Source: a virus. From it: a DNA stretch of 45,839 nucleotides. Location: the IMG/VR virus record IMGVR_UViG_3300004369_000034, positions 1 to 45,839 of that record; one strand, written 5' to 3'. The notes under the pieces are model-generated. The model was not told the origin of the DNA and made no database searches. It worked only from the letters and a program-made list of their open reading frames with translations. This document shows positions 32,239 to 40,440 of this stretch, piece after piece (the first letter of the stretch is position 1; every line of letters starts with the position of its first letter). Position numbers and translations under genes: made by a program.

Positions 32239-33814
32239 AACCTAACACCTCCGGGTATTTTTTGTTAACGTGTACTTTTATTTTGTTTGGAACACGCAGT
32301 TGTGTAATTATTTCTAAAGCTTCTGCAATGGTGTCGGGTACATGGTCGCCGGGGAAATGGTGCCGCCACCAATCTCTCGCGTCTTTCCCAGCAAAACCAC
32401 CGTGCTCTAAGTGCACAAATTTATTGAATCTATGCAAGCCATTCTCACAGTGGTAAACTACTTTTATTGATGGCGTTGCTTTTTTATCATGTTTATAATA
32501 AAATACTTGGCTGACGTCGAAATATTCGATCACAGGTATGTCAGACACAATAAGCTCTTCTTCGCTTGCTTGAGCCACTATTTTAGTTTGAAATGTAAAT
32601 TCTTCACCACAATAACAACAGACCCTAGCCGACGCATGATTATACGTACCACACGCCTCACAAATACGAACAGGTGCGTCACCGCCGCCCTTACCTTTCT
32701 TTTTTGGTATTCTAGGATCGTTTATAGGTCCGAGTCTACGTGTATTTCCAGCAAAATCCAGTACAAGGCAGTTGTCTTTAAATGTGTCAGGTGAAGGGCG
32801 TGTGCCCCTGCCGAGCATTTGAACCCATAGACCGGGCGACATAGTAGGACGCAGCATACCAATAAGGTCAATAGGTGGAAAGTCAAAACCTGTTGTCAAA
32901 ACATTGTTATTAGTTAGGCATTGCAGAACACCGTTCTTGTAATCCTTAATACGATCGTCTCTTTCCTTCTGAGACATACCAGAGTGGACAGAGGCAGTTT
33001 TTACACCAAATGAGTTTAACATATCAGCTACATTGTCTGCGTGGTCATTGCCCGATGCGAAAATTAACCAATGGTGCCTGTCGCGACCTATATCGCACAT
33101 TTCCTCTAATGCTTTGAAAGTTACAGCATCTTTATCAACAGACTCTTGAAGGGACTTCAGGACAAACTCACCCCTGACAGAAACGTCCGAAACATCTAAT
33201 TCTGTTTTGGTTCTTTTAGGTATTAGACGGGCTAAATAACCCTCTTCTATGAATCTATTGAACCACTCAATACTCGTTAGATCGCAAGAAATATGCGTAA
33301 AAAGACCGCCGTCGGTAATCATACCCTGTCCCAGTCTGAAAGGTGTTGCCGACAAACCAATCACCACAAGATACGGATTTATCTCCATAAGCTCGGCGAT
33401 AATGTTCTGATAAGTACTATCAGACTTAGGCGACAATAAATGTGCTTCGTCAATCAGTAGAACGTCTCTGTGACCAAACATGCCTACACGGTTAGCTACG
33501 CTCCCCATGCCTCCAAATATTATAGGCATCACCGTGTCACGTTGCTTCAATCCCGCTGAATAAATACCTAAAGGAGCTGAGGGCCAGAGCTGTTGCAGTG
33601 TAGCACCATTTTGTTCGACCAACTCCTTTACATGGGTCAACATCATAAACTTTTGGTTGCCCCATTGTCGGATAGCCTGTTCTATAATACCAGCAATAAC
33701 CCACGACTTACCTGTACCTGTAGGCATAGCAATCACAGGGTGTTTACCTTGATTTTGACGTATAAAATCAAATGTGTCGTCAACCGCCTTTTGCTGAAAG
33801 TAACGTAAGGGCAT
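32225..33814 (-). CDS. SF2 DEAH-box helicase with zinc ribbon
   Basis: The 529-residue helicase shows motif I MPTGTGKS (30-37), motif II DEAH (122-125), motif III SAT (155-157) and motif VI QMLGRGTR (332-339), so both RecA-like domains are complete. A C-terminal zinc ribbon follows (C385, C388, C399, C402: ICEACGTYNHASARVCCYCG). Such phage enzymes act in branch migration, recombination restart or origin remodelling (UvsW-like). It lies in the replication operon beside the nuclease and clamp genes. Confidence 0.88.
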   Translation of the reverse strand: MPLRYFQQKAVDDTFDFIRQNQGKHPVIAMPTGTGKSWVIAGIIEQAIRQWGNQKFMMLTHVKELVEQNGATLQQLWPSAPLGIYSAGLKQRDTVMPIIFGGMGSVANRVGMFGHRDVLLIDEAHLLSPKSDSTYQNIIAELMEINPYLVVIGLSATPFRLGQGMITDGGLFTHISCDLTSIEWFNRFIEEGYLARLIPKRTKTELDVSDVSVRGEFVLKSLQESVDKDAVTFKALEEMCDIGRDRHHWLIFASGNDHADNVADMLNSFGVKTASVHSGMSQKERDDRIKDYKNGVLQCLTNNNVLTTGFDFPPIDLIGMLRPTMSPGLWVQMLGRGTRPSPDTFKDNCLVLDFAGNTRRLGPINDPRIPKKKGKGGGDAPVRICEACGTYNHASARVCCYCGEEFTFQTKIVAQASEEELIVSDIPVIEYFDVSQVFYYKHDKKATPSIKVVYHCENGLHRFNKFVHLEHGGFAGKDARDWWRHHFPGDHVPDTIAEALEIITQLRVPNKIKVHVNKKYPEVLGYVFN

Positions 33815-33815
33815 A

Positions 33816-33989
33816 TCACACGTCCTCTAAAGCATCACCGTAAACTTCATATAAATAGTCGTAAGGTTCTGCCCCACTACGGTATGCTTCTTTAATCCAC
33901 GATTCTTGATAACCACACTCAAACTTATTGCATAGTTCTACAAATTCTTGTTTGTACTGTTCATACTTAGTCAAATGAGCTGCTGTCAT
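33816..33989 (-). CDS. Hypothetical 57-residue protein
   Basis: The start is placed at 33989, where the ATG overlaps the upstream stop (TAATG) and follows CAGGAG; an ATG at 34007 would sit ahead of that ribosome site. The protein is helical and rich in Tyr and Glu (KYEQYKQEFVELCNKFECGY). No family recognised. It is translationally coupled to the Cas4-like nuclease gene. Confidence 0.6.
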   Translation of the reverse strand: MTAAHLTKYEQYKQEFVELCNKFECGYQESWIKEAYRSGAEPYDYLYEVYGDALEDV

Positions 33990-35272
33990 TATCTGTTCTC
34001 CTGCCAATAGTCACACCCTTGTTTAATAAAGTCTTCAGGTATTGTGCCGTAGTATGCACACGTCCAAGTCTTGTTAGGACCAGCCGCAGAGAACTTACAA
34101 CTACGACAATTCTTCTCGTAAGGTTCATTATTGTGGCATATACCTTGAAAATCACAAAAGCGGCATTTCCAGAATGCGCTATTCTCGTTAATCTTTGGTG
34201 GTGGTGTGCGTGAGTTAATTATACCACCGCCTCTCTTGATGAACGCTGCTCCCATAGCATGGTTCAGTTCAACTATTTCAATGTACATATCGTCGTTATC
34301 TTTATTAACTACTATGTACAAACCATAGTTTAAGTCGTATTTCAAACCATACACAGACATTTGTGTGTAATGAATCGGTTTCTCCGCTTTAATACCCTCT
34401 TCAACTAATTTGTCAAAGTATTTTGACGAAGATGTTTTGAACTCGGCTATCATACGCGGTAGGTGGTTTAAATGCTCAGGCCATTTTACAACAATACCGT
34501 CTAGCGAACCGCCAAAATGACCATCACACGCAGACATGCGTAATTGTTTTCTTTTAATTCCTTGGTGCATAGCTAATTCTTGGTGTTTACCGTCGCCTGT
34601 CACGTCAAAATACAGTTCTGAGTATTGATCGTCAGGGTCAAGAGAATAATTATTATCTTCAGCCCTATAATACAATTTAGAGTCGGGGTCGAACTCGTCA
34701 ACAATGACACCGACCTGTTTTAACCAGTCTAAGAGCCTAAATTCTTCATTATGCCCTCTGTTAAACAACCGCATCATACGCCCTTTTTGGCTTACACCTT
34801 TGCGATCCACAAAGTCAGCAGTATGGCACCATCTAAAACTGTACCAAAGTTTCCGTGCACAATCATCACCAATCATTGACGCACCTAAATGGTTACGGTG
34901 GCCATCGTCATAAATGTGCGCTGTTAAATCGTCTATCTCTTTTTTAAGGTTAGATGCTATATCTAACAAATCTTGTCCTGTGAATTGCACGGTCGGGTCT
35001 CTCTTTAATAAACGTTTCAACTTAACAATACGTTCTAATTTGTCTAATTCAGGGTGACGGTGTATCCACGCACTTGTGTAAGGCTGGAACTCTTTTTTAA
35101 AAAAGTTGTCCATACGCCTGTTACCTGTAGATATAGACGTGTTAATAGTAGCAGCTAAAATATCAAATACATTATCATCTACTATCGGGTCATTGTCTAT
35201 TTCATAGGCGTAAGCATACGCAGCAACGTCAATACGCCGCTTTATTTCTAACTCTTTTATAGTTCCCCACAT
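33989..35272 (-). CDS. Cas4/RecB-like nuclease with extra N- and C-terminal modules
   Basis: The 427-residue protein has three parts. Residues 1-90 resemble a small stand-alone phage protein (VAAYAYAYEIDNDPIVDDNV, later STGNRRMDNFF and WIHRHPELDK). The core is a PD-(D/E)XK nuclease of the Cas4/RecB type: H174-E176, D258 (GSLDG), E277-x-K279 (EFKTSS), Q304 and Y308 (HYTQMSVYG), with cysteines C138, C370, C373 and C379 placed as in Fe-S-containing Cas4 or AddB. A second Cys4 module (C389, C392, C405, C420) ends the protein. It likely resects DNA ends for Sak4-driven annealing. Confidence 0.82.
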   Translation of the reverse strand: MWGTIKELEIKRRIDVAAYAYAYEIDNDPIVDDNVFDILAATINTSISTGNRRMDNFFKKEFQPYTSAWIHRHPELDKLERIVKLKRLLKRDPTVQFTGQDLLDIASNLKKEIDDLTAHIYDDGHRNHLGASMIGDDCARKLWYSFRWCHTADFVDRKGVSQKGRMMRLFNRGHNEEFRLLDWLKQVGVIVDEFDPDSKLYYRAEDNNYSLDPDDQYSELYFDVTGDGKHQELAMHQGIKRKQLRMSACDGHFGGSLDGIVVKWPEHLNHLPRMIAEFKTSSSKYFDKLVEEGIKAEKPIHYTQMSVYGLKYDLNYGLYIVVNKDNDDMYIEIVELNHAMGAAFIKRGGGIINSRTPPPKINENSAFWKCRFCDFQGICHNNEPYEKNCRSCKFSAAGPNKTWTCAYYGTIPEDFIKQGCDYWQENR

Positions 35273-35291
35273 GGTAGCGTCTCCCTTGGTT

Positions 35292-35325
35292 AACAGTAGG
35301 AGAGCTGTTTAACCCTCCTACTGTT
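35292..35325 (-). other. Strong hairpin after the SSB gene
   Basis: A perfect 11-bp stem (35292-35302 with 35315-35325) with a 12-nt loop lies between the SSB and nuclease genes. In the transcribed (leftward) direction no T run follows, so it is unlikely to stop RNA polymerase. It may stabilise the upstream ssb mRNA or serve as an RNA-processing site that lowers nuclease expression. Confidence 0.65.
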
Positions 35326-35337
35326 GTGATCGAACGC

Positions 35338-36123
35338 TTATTGGCCTTGAGGCGGCCAAGCTGGAGCTGGAGCAGCAGCTGGGGCTTGTTGGCCTTGCGG
35401 CGTCCAAGGTGGTGCTCCCGCAGGGGCAGTAGCAGCTTGCGTAGGTTGAGCGTTGTTAAACGCCTGTGGTTGCTGTGCTGGAGCTGGAGCAGCCTGATAT
35501 TGCTGTTGTGGTTGAGCAGTGGCTGGTGGTTGACCCGCCTGTTGCTGTGCAAAGGGTGGAAACTGCTGTGGGTTAGCACCTTGGGGCTGTTGAGCTGGTG
35601 CACCAAAATTTCCAGCTGAAGGTTGCTGTGGCTGAGCTACAGCAACAGGAGTAGGTTGTGCTTGTGCCACTGGAGCTGTTTGTGCCGGAGCCGTACCAGT
35701 ACCCGCTCTATTTGGTTTATTACCATTAACGTCATACACAGCTTTCACACTATTGTACTTACCGTCATTGGTTACATTAATTTTCAAAGAAGCACCCTTC
35801 AAAGAAGCCCCTGCGTTGTTAAAGTCAAGTTTGAACTGACCTGTCACGTAACAAAGAGCAGACAATTGTTTGTGGGCAATTTCACACGCCTGTGGTGATT
35901 GGTTATGCCACAAATTATATTGATTATAAACTTTAGAGCCTTTGTATTCTCCGTTTGCTACACAAAAAACTACTTTAAAACCCTGTCCTTTATTATCTTT
36001 CAGATCAAATAGTTCAGTGGATTCAACAATTACGTCGTATGTACCTGCTGGGATAGCTTCTACACCAACGTCCGGCTCGTACTGACTCGCGTCAAATTCA
36101 TAATTCATTGTTTTGTTACTCAT
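35338..36123 (-). CDS. DUF669-type single-stranded DNA-binding protein
   Basis: The 261-residue protein starts after AAAGGATTTACT. Residues about 20-140 form an OB-fold-like domain of the DUF669 type (AIPAGTYDVIVESTELFDLK, GQGFKVVFCVANGEYKGSKV, LSALCYVTGQFKLD). The remaining 120 residues are a Pro/Gln/Ala-rich low-complexity tail ending PAWPPQGQ, with no acidic SSB tip. It is adjacent to the Sak4-like ATPase, the usual partner. It would coat ssDNA during replication and strand annealing. Confidence 0.8.
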   Translation of the reverse strand: MSNKTMNYEFDASQYEPDVGVEAIPAGTYDVIVESTELFDLKDNKGQGFKVVFCVANGEYKGSKVYNQYNLWHNQSPQACEIAHKQLSALCYVTGQFKLDFNNAGASLKGASLKINVTNDGKYNSVKAVYDVNGNKPNRAGTGTAPAQTAPVAQAQPTPVAVAQPQQPSAGNFGAPAQQPQGANPQQFPPFAQQQAGQPPATAQPQQQYQAAPAPAQQPQAFNNAQPTQAATAPAGAPPWTPQGQQAPAAAPAPAWPPQGQ

Positions 36124-36133
36124 AGTAAATCCT

Positions 36134-36799
36134 TTAATTTAAAATTTTGTTAAAAAGGTTAGTTAGGTTAGGCGGCTCAAACTCAGCCAACTTTAAACTA
36201 CGGTCTCGCGCCCTAGCGTCAAAAGTGGACTTTGTTCTAAACGCCTGTACCACACCTTGACCCGGCACATTATGGTTATCAAGATGTAATATTTCGTCGT
36301 ATAAGTGGGGTATTTTAACACTCAAATCTTTACCGGGGAAATAAGGCGTTTTTTCCACAGGTGTTGTGTCAGTCTGCCCTTGTTTGCAAATTAGGTAAGT
36401 GTGTTTTCCTTTGGTAAAATACAGCGAATTTATGTGTTCCATCATACGACGCGACATTTCTCCGTAAGCTTTTCTACCGTCCCTATTTCGCCCCAACTCT
36501 TGTGTTAGTATAAGCTCTGCTTGTTGAGACAAACTATCTACACAAACAGTAAGATATTGGTTTGCTTCAACAGAGCTAAATAACCAGCGATAAAATTCGT
36601 CTATCTCTTGAGGAGTGTAAGCTTCCCATACAGGTATATTACTCGACCGCAACGAGAGCAAGCCCGGCTCTGAAGCACAGAGTATAGGTGCAGGTGCAGT
36701 CGCGCAAATAGGCGTTTTGCCTGACCCCGGAGGGCCGTAAACAAGTGCTTTAACGCCAAAGAAACTGGCTGCCGACGAGGCTGGGACTATTTTGCTCAT
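36134..36799 (-). CDS. Sak4-like RecA-fold recombinase ATPase
   Basis: The 221-residue protein has Walker A GPPGSGKT (22-29), a Walker-B-like strand ending in Asp88 (YLTVCVDSLS) and a RecA-like core without a RecA C-terminal domain. This size and setting beside a DUF669 SSB are typical of Sak4, a single-strand annealing recombinase. The start overlaps the upstream stop (ATGA). It would load on SSB-coated DNA for recombination-dependent replication. Confidence 0.82.
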   Translation of the reverse strand: MSKIVPASSAASFFGVKALVYGPPGSGKTPICATAPAPILCASEPGLLSLRSSNIPVWEAYTPQEIDEFYRWLFSSVEANQYLTVCVDSLSQQAELILTQELGRNRDGRKAYGEMSRRMMEHINSLYFTKGKHTYLICKQGQTDTTPVEKTPYFPGKDLSVKIPHLYDEILHLDNHNVPGQGVVQAFRTKSTFDARARDRSLKLAEFEPPNLTNLFNKILN

Positions 36800-36981
36800 A
36801 TTATTGCTTCTACGAATTTGTCTCTAATGGTGGTGGCCTTTACAGTTATTTCAGCCACCTTAACACCACCATAATAAATAGTGTCGCCTACTACCTTTAC
36901 GCTATCCTTACGGTGTAACCCGTACACAGGTTCTCGTTTTTTATTTACGTGCTGCACAAATGGGTGTATTTTTTTCGTCAT
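36796..36981 (-). CDS. Hypothetical small early protein
   Basis: The 61-residue protein is basic at its start (MTKKIHPFVQHVNKKREPVY) and beta-like in the middle (DTIYYGGVKVAEITVKATTI). No family recognised. Both ends overlap neighbours by four bases (ATGA), so translation is coupled across the run leading into Sak4. Confidence 0.65.
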   Translation of the reverse strand: MTKKIHPFVQHVNKKREPVYGLHRKDSVKVVGDTIYYGGVKVAEITVKATTIRDKFVEAII

Positions 36982-37187
36982 GCTGCCCTCTTATATCGCT
37001 TTTTCATATCTTTATACACTGCACGAGTACATTCGGGGTGAAGCGTAATGGTGCCTGTAACCACGACAGGTTGATTTGTGTTTTTGTCCAACTTTGTCAT
37101 TGTAGCTTTTCTGTAAACAACACCCGGCTTACCTTCGGTCATGAGTTCAGCAGCTCTTCTTAGTTTTTTAGCTTGTTTAGCGTTCAT
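36978..37187 (-). CDS. Hypothetical small basic early protein
   Basis: The 69-residue, strongly basic protein (MNAKQAKKLRRAAELMTEGK) ends in a charged helix (TRAVYKDMKKRYKRAA). Close look-alikes are common in phage replication operons with no known role; nucleic-acid binding is possible from the charge. GAGGAG lies upstream inside the preceding gene's end, and the two genes overlap by 11 bases. Confidence 0.65.
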   Translation of the reverse strand: MNAKQAKKLRRAAELMTEGKPGVVYRKATMTKLDKNTNQPVVVTGTITLHPECTRAVYKDMKKRYKRAA

Positions 37188-37359
37188 TTTTGTTATGCTC
37201 CTCTAATGCATTTGCAATTATTTTTATATCTGTGGCTATACTTTCAGCGATTAATATAACACTTTCAGTAAAAGCAACGTCTTCGGCAGTTTTACCATCA
37301 TTACCGGCGTTCTCTCTTAATTTATTAAAAGCAGCTGTTAATTGTTTCATTAGTATCAT
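37177..37359 (-). CDS. Hypothetical small helical early protein
   Basis: The 60-residue protein is helical and acidic (AAFNKLRENAGNDGKTAEDV, then ILIAESIATDIKIIANALEE). GGGG six bases upstream supports the first ATG at 37359; a second lies three codons in. No family recognised. Confidence 0.55.
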   Translation of the reverse strand: MILMKQLTAAFNKLRENAGNDGKTAEDVAFTESVILIAESIATDIKIIANALEEHNKNER

Positions 37360-37368
37360 AGTTTACCC

Positions 37369-37794
37369 CTATTTTAGTTCCAAAGAAGGTGTGGCCTCTT
37401 TGATTATTAAAAATTCGTTCACAATCTGTTTTTCTTCTTCGCTCAGTAACTTGTATTCTTTTTCGTTCAACTCAGGTTTCCACTTAATCAACTTTATAGC
37501 AGTTTCATATGGAATTTTGTTAAGTATGTCAGGTAGGTTTGAATAATCAGCAGGTACCACCTTTTCATTCTTCATTATAGTATAATTATACTTTATAGTA
37601 GCTTTCAAAGTGTTGCCTGTAGGCACATTATTGTCGTCCAAAACTTTATAAGAATTAATACCTATTTTAGCATTAGAAAAACAACTCTTGACAAGACTTG
37701 CTCTTAGTTTAGACTCGTAATCTTTCCACTGCTTCAAAGTAGCATTGGCGGTGCTCCACGTCTCAACTAATTGTTTTATTGATACAACTTCCAT
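37369..37794 (-). CDS. First gene of the leftward replication operon, unknown
   Basis: The 141-residue protein is translated from ATG 37794, shortly after the leftward promoter. It combines a helical start (LVETWSTANATLKQWKDYES) with a beta middle (LKATIKYNYTIMKNEKVVPA) and an acidic helical end (LNEKEYKLLSEEEKQIVNEF). Similar proteins precede Sak4-type genes in other phages; I cannot name the function. Its first position suggests early, high expression. Confidence 0.65.
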   Translation of the reverse strand: MEVVSIKQLVETWSTANATLKQWKDYESKLRASLVKSCFSNAKIGINSYKVLDDNNVPTGNTLKATIKYNYTIMKNEKVVPADYSNLPDILNKIPYETAIKLIKWKPELNEKEYKLLSEEEKQIVNEFLIIKEATPSLELK

Positions 37795-37817
37795 AAAAAT
37801 ACCTCAAATTTGAACTA

Positions 37818-37845
37818 AACATAACATGCTAAAACATGATGTCAA
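37818..37845 (-). promoter_or_regulatory. Leftward promoter of the replication operon
   Basis: Read on the minus strand, TTGACA (37845-37840), a 16-nt spacer and TATGTT (37823-37818) precede the operon start at 37794. The -35 box lies in the left arm of the dyad at 37836-37870. It uses the same boxes as the rightward promoter. Confidence 0.65.
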
Positions 37846-37870
37846 ACATATTTTTATACATTGACATCAT
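37836..37870. promoter_or_regulatory. 35-bp perfect dyad, putative operator
   Basis: ATGATGTCAA (37836-37845) and TTGACATCAT (37861-37870) are exact inverted copies 15 bases apart. Each arm includes the TTGACA of one of the two divergent promoters, so a protein bound here would control both. The ribbon-helix-helix candidate encoded next to it is the obvious binder (inference). Confidence 0.7.
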
Positions 37871-37889
37871 TTTTTTATTAAAGTATGTT
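37861..37889 (+). promoter_or_regulatory. Rightward promoter of the regulator-primase operon
   Basis: TTGACA (37861-37866), a 17-nt spacer and TATGTT (37884-37889) precede the regulator gene at 37926. The -35 box is inside the right arm of the dyad. Expected transcript start is about 37896. Confidence 0.7.
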
Positions 37890-37925
37890 GCCTACACTTA
37901 CACAACATTAAATGAGCGTCGCCTT

Positions 37926-38108
37926 ATGGCAGAAGTTACAAGCAGATACCGTATTCCGGTTAGTCTAAACGAGGACGAAAACAAACTACTTACTAAATTA
38001 AAGCATAAAGTCGAAGAGGACGAGAACAGACGTTTTTCCCTTGCTGAAACAGTACGTATGAGCATTCGTGAACTCGCTAAGACTAAAGGATTAATCAATG
38101 ACGAATAA
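37926..38108 (+). CDS. Ribbon-helix-helix-type regulator candidate
   Basis: The 60-residue protein is translated from ATG 37926, the only start downstream of the promoter; the ribosome site is weak. It fits a ribbon-helix-helix (Arc/MetJ/CopG-like) fold: a beta strand (YRIPVSL, 8-14), helix A (NEDENKLLTKLKHKVEEDE) and helix B (SLAETVRMSIRELAK, after an RRF turn). RHH proteins bind short inverted repeats as dimers of dimers. The gene lies directly beside the 35-bp dyad, so self-regulation and control of the replication operon are likely. A helix-rich adaptor is an alternative. Confidence 0.6.
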   Translation: MAEVTSRYRIPVSLNEDENKLLTKLKHKVEEDENRRFSLAETVRMSIRELAKTKGLINDE

Positions 38109-40440
38109 TTTTGGAAAAATACCAAAAGAGCTGAAGAGCTACAATCAATGGGTTTGTTGGCGTTACGAGGAACGGCACAATAAAAAACCCACTAAAGTAC
38201 CTTACGACCCTGTTACAGCCAGAACAGCGAGTGTTACTGATCCTAATAGTTGGCGTAATTTTACTACAGTTACGAACGCGTTAAACATGCTTCCCGGTAC
38301 TTACGACGGGATTGGTTTTGTTTTAACCGGGCAAGACCCTTACACTGTCTTAGACTTAGACTATTCTGAAGATGAAGCAATAAGAGACCGTCAGCTAAAA
38401 GTGTATAATGCTTTTAATTCTTATACAGAATATTCTCCTTCAGGGAAAGGATTACACATCATTGTACAAGGTTTCATACCAAGCGGCAGACGACGTAGTT
38501 CTGTTGAAATTTACCATGATGAACGTTATATAACAATGACAGGTAACGTCCTAAATGACAAGCCGATACACAAACATCAAACACTTTTAGACGTAATTTA
38601 TTCTGAAATGAGCCAAGGTGCGAAAGGTATTTATGATGTTGAAAGTGCTGAAGAAAAAGAGACAGACGCAGAAGTCATAGAAAAAGCACTTTCGGCTGTG
38701 AACGGGGATAAATTCAAAGAGCTTCTAGAGGGCAGGTGGCAAGGTTTATACCCTTCACAGTCAGAAGCAGATATATCATTTATCAACATAATTACATTTT
38801 ACACACAGAATGTAAACCAAATAATAAGAATATTTTGGAACACGCCGCTCGGTTCTCGTGTTAAAGCACAGCGGCTAGACTACGTTAATAGTATGATCTA
38901 CCGAGCGTTCGACAGAATGCTCCCGCCTGTGGACCTAATACAAGTACGCAAAGCGCGTGAATCAATAAAAGAGCACGTAGACGGGGGTACCTCGGCTATG
39001 TGCACCGATAGCTCTTTTGACTCCGATACCCTTGCAAAACTCCGTAAACTGTGGGAACCAAAGCCGCTACAACCGCACAGGGGTCTTATGGGACAGATGG
39101 CTGACTATTTTTACAAAGCATCACCAAGACAGATACCAGAGACAGCTATTATGGGGGCAATGGGGTTATTTGCAGGTATCACAGGTAAGGCGTACAACGT
39201 GTCGGGCACAGGTTTGAATCTGTATTTAATATTATTAGCCAATACTGGGATTGGTAAAGAATCAATGGCGGGTGGTATTAGTAAATTAATGAATAAGGTT
39301 GTTAACGGTAATGAAGCAGGTATAGCTGTTCCAGCAGCACAAAACTTTATTGGACCGTCTGACTATTCCTCTGGACAGGCGTTGTTGAAAACATTATCAA
39401 ATAAGAACACGACGTCGTTCGTGAGCTTGGTGGGTGAGTTCGGTTTAAAGATGCAACAATTGGCTCACCCGCGAGCTGGAAGCAATGAATTGCTTCTCAA
39501 AAAATATCTGTTAGATTTGTACAATAAGTCAGGCGACAAAAATGTTGTAGAAATGGTTGCCTACAGTAAGAAAGAAAACAGTGTTGCTCGTATATTTAGT
39601 CCAGCTGTTACCATACTAGGTGAGACAACGCCAAGCACGTTTTATTCAGCTATTGACGAATCTTTGATTTTGGACGGTTTATTACCACGTTTCACGTTTA
39701 TTGAGTACAAAGGCTTGCGCCCCCGTTTAAACAAAAAATTTGTTGACGTAGAAGTTCCTGTAGAATTAAGCACAGGTACTGCGGAACTTTGCCAGCAAGT
39801 GCTAAATTGTATAAATAACGACGCTGTTAACAATGTAGGTTTCACAAAAGAAGCTGACGAATATTTAGACCATATAGAAGAATTAACCACAGACTTAATA
39901 AACAACTGTACAAACGATGCGTTACGCGACCTCTGGAACAGAGCACACCTAAAAACTATGAAGAAAGCGGCACTTGAAGCGGTTTCAATGAATTTGTATC
40001 ACCCTGTTATTGATTTACAGGCCGCACAAACAGCTTTTAATATTATTATGTCAGATATTAACACGATTCACGCAAGATTTTCGCGTGGTGAAATTGGTAA
40101 AAATAGGGAAGAGAACCAACAAGCCAAACTAATGCTTGACACGTGTATAAAATATTATGCTACAGAGTATGTTAGATTAAGGGGTTATGGTGTTCCTGAA
40201 AAACTGCACAAAGCAAATATAATACCTTACTCATATTTAGCTAGAAAGTTTGCAACAAACTCAGTGTTCACAGACGACCAACGTAGAGCTGTTCGCACAA
40301 TAAAAGATACTATACAGGTGATGTTAGACTCTGGCGATCTACAGGAAATAGGTAAGGGACAACTTATACGTGACTACAACTATTCAGGACGTGGGTTTGT
40401 TTTACCTAATCCAGAAATATCTTTAAGCACACTACATTAA
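38098..40440 (+). CDS. Primase-polymerase fused to DUF3987 helicase-like ATPase
   Basis: The 780-residue protein has an N-terminal archaeo-eukaryotic primase-type domain with D86-L-D88 (TVLDLDYS), H120 (SPSGKGLHI) and RYITMTG (143-149). The C-terminal part is DUF3987-like with a P-loop at about 381-389 (LANTGIGKES) and VGEFGLKMQQL near 440. Together it would prime DNA and unwind it, replacing separate DnaG and DnaB, which are absent. The start overlaps the regulator by 11 bases and follows AAAGGA. It is the last rightward gene before the repeat-rich gap. Confidence 0.88.
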   Translation: MTNNFGKIPKELKSYNQWVCWRYEERHNKKPTKVPYDPVTARTASVTDPNSWRNFTTVTNALNMLPGTYDGIGFVLTGQDPYTVLDLDYSEDEAIRDRQLKVYNAFNSYTEYSPSGKGLHIIVQGFIPSGRRRSSVEIYHDERYITMTGNVLNDKPIHKHQTLLDVIYSEMSQGAKGIYDVESAEEKETDAEVIEKALSAVNGDKFKELLEGRWQGLYPSQSEADISFINIITFYTQNVNQIIRIFWNTPLGSRVKAQRLDYVNSMIYRAFDRMLPPVDLIQVRKARESIKEHVDGGTSAMCTDSSFDSDTLAKLRKLWEPKPLQPHRGLMGQMADYFYKASPRQIPETAIMGAMGLFAGITGKAYNVSGTGLNLYLILLANTGIGKESMAGGISKLMNKVVNGNEAGIAVPAAQNFIGPSDYSSGQALLKTLSNKNTTSFVSLVGEFGLKMQQLAHPRAGSNELLLKKYLLDLYNKSGDKNVVEMVAYSKKENSVARIFSPAVTILGETTPSTFYSAIDESLILDGLLPRFTFIEYKGLRPRLNKKFVDVEVPVELSTGTAELCQQVLNCINNDAVNNVGFTKEADEYLDHIEELTTDLINNCTNDALRDLWNRAHLKTMKKAALEAVSMNLYHPVIDLQAAQTAFNIIMSDINTIHARFSRGEIGKNREENQQAKLMLDTCIKYYATEYVRLRGYGVPEKLHKANIIPYSYLARKFATNSVFTDDQRRAVRTIKDTIQVMLDSGDLQEIGKGQLIRDYNYSGRGFVLPNPEISLSTLH

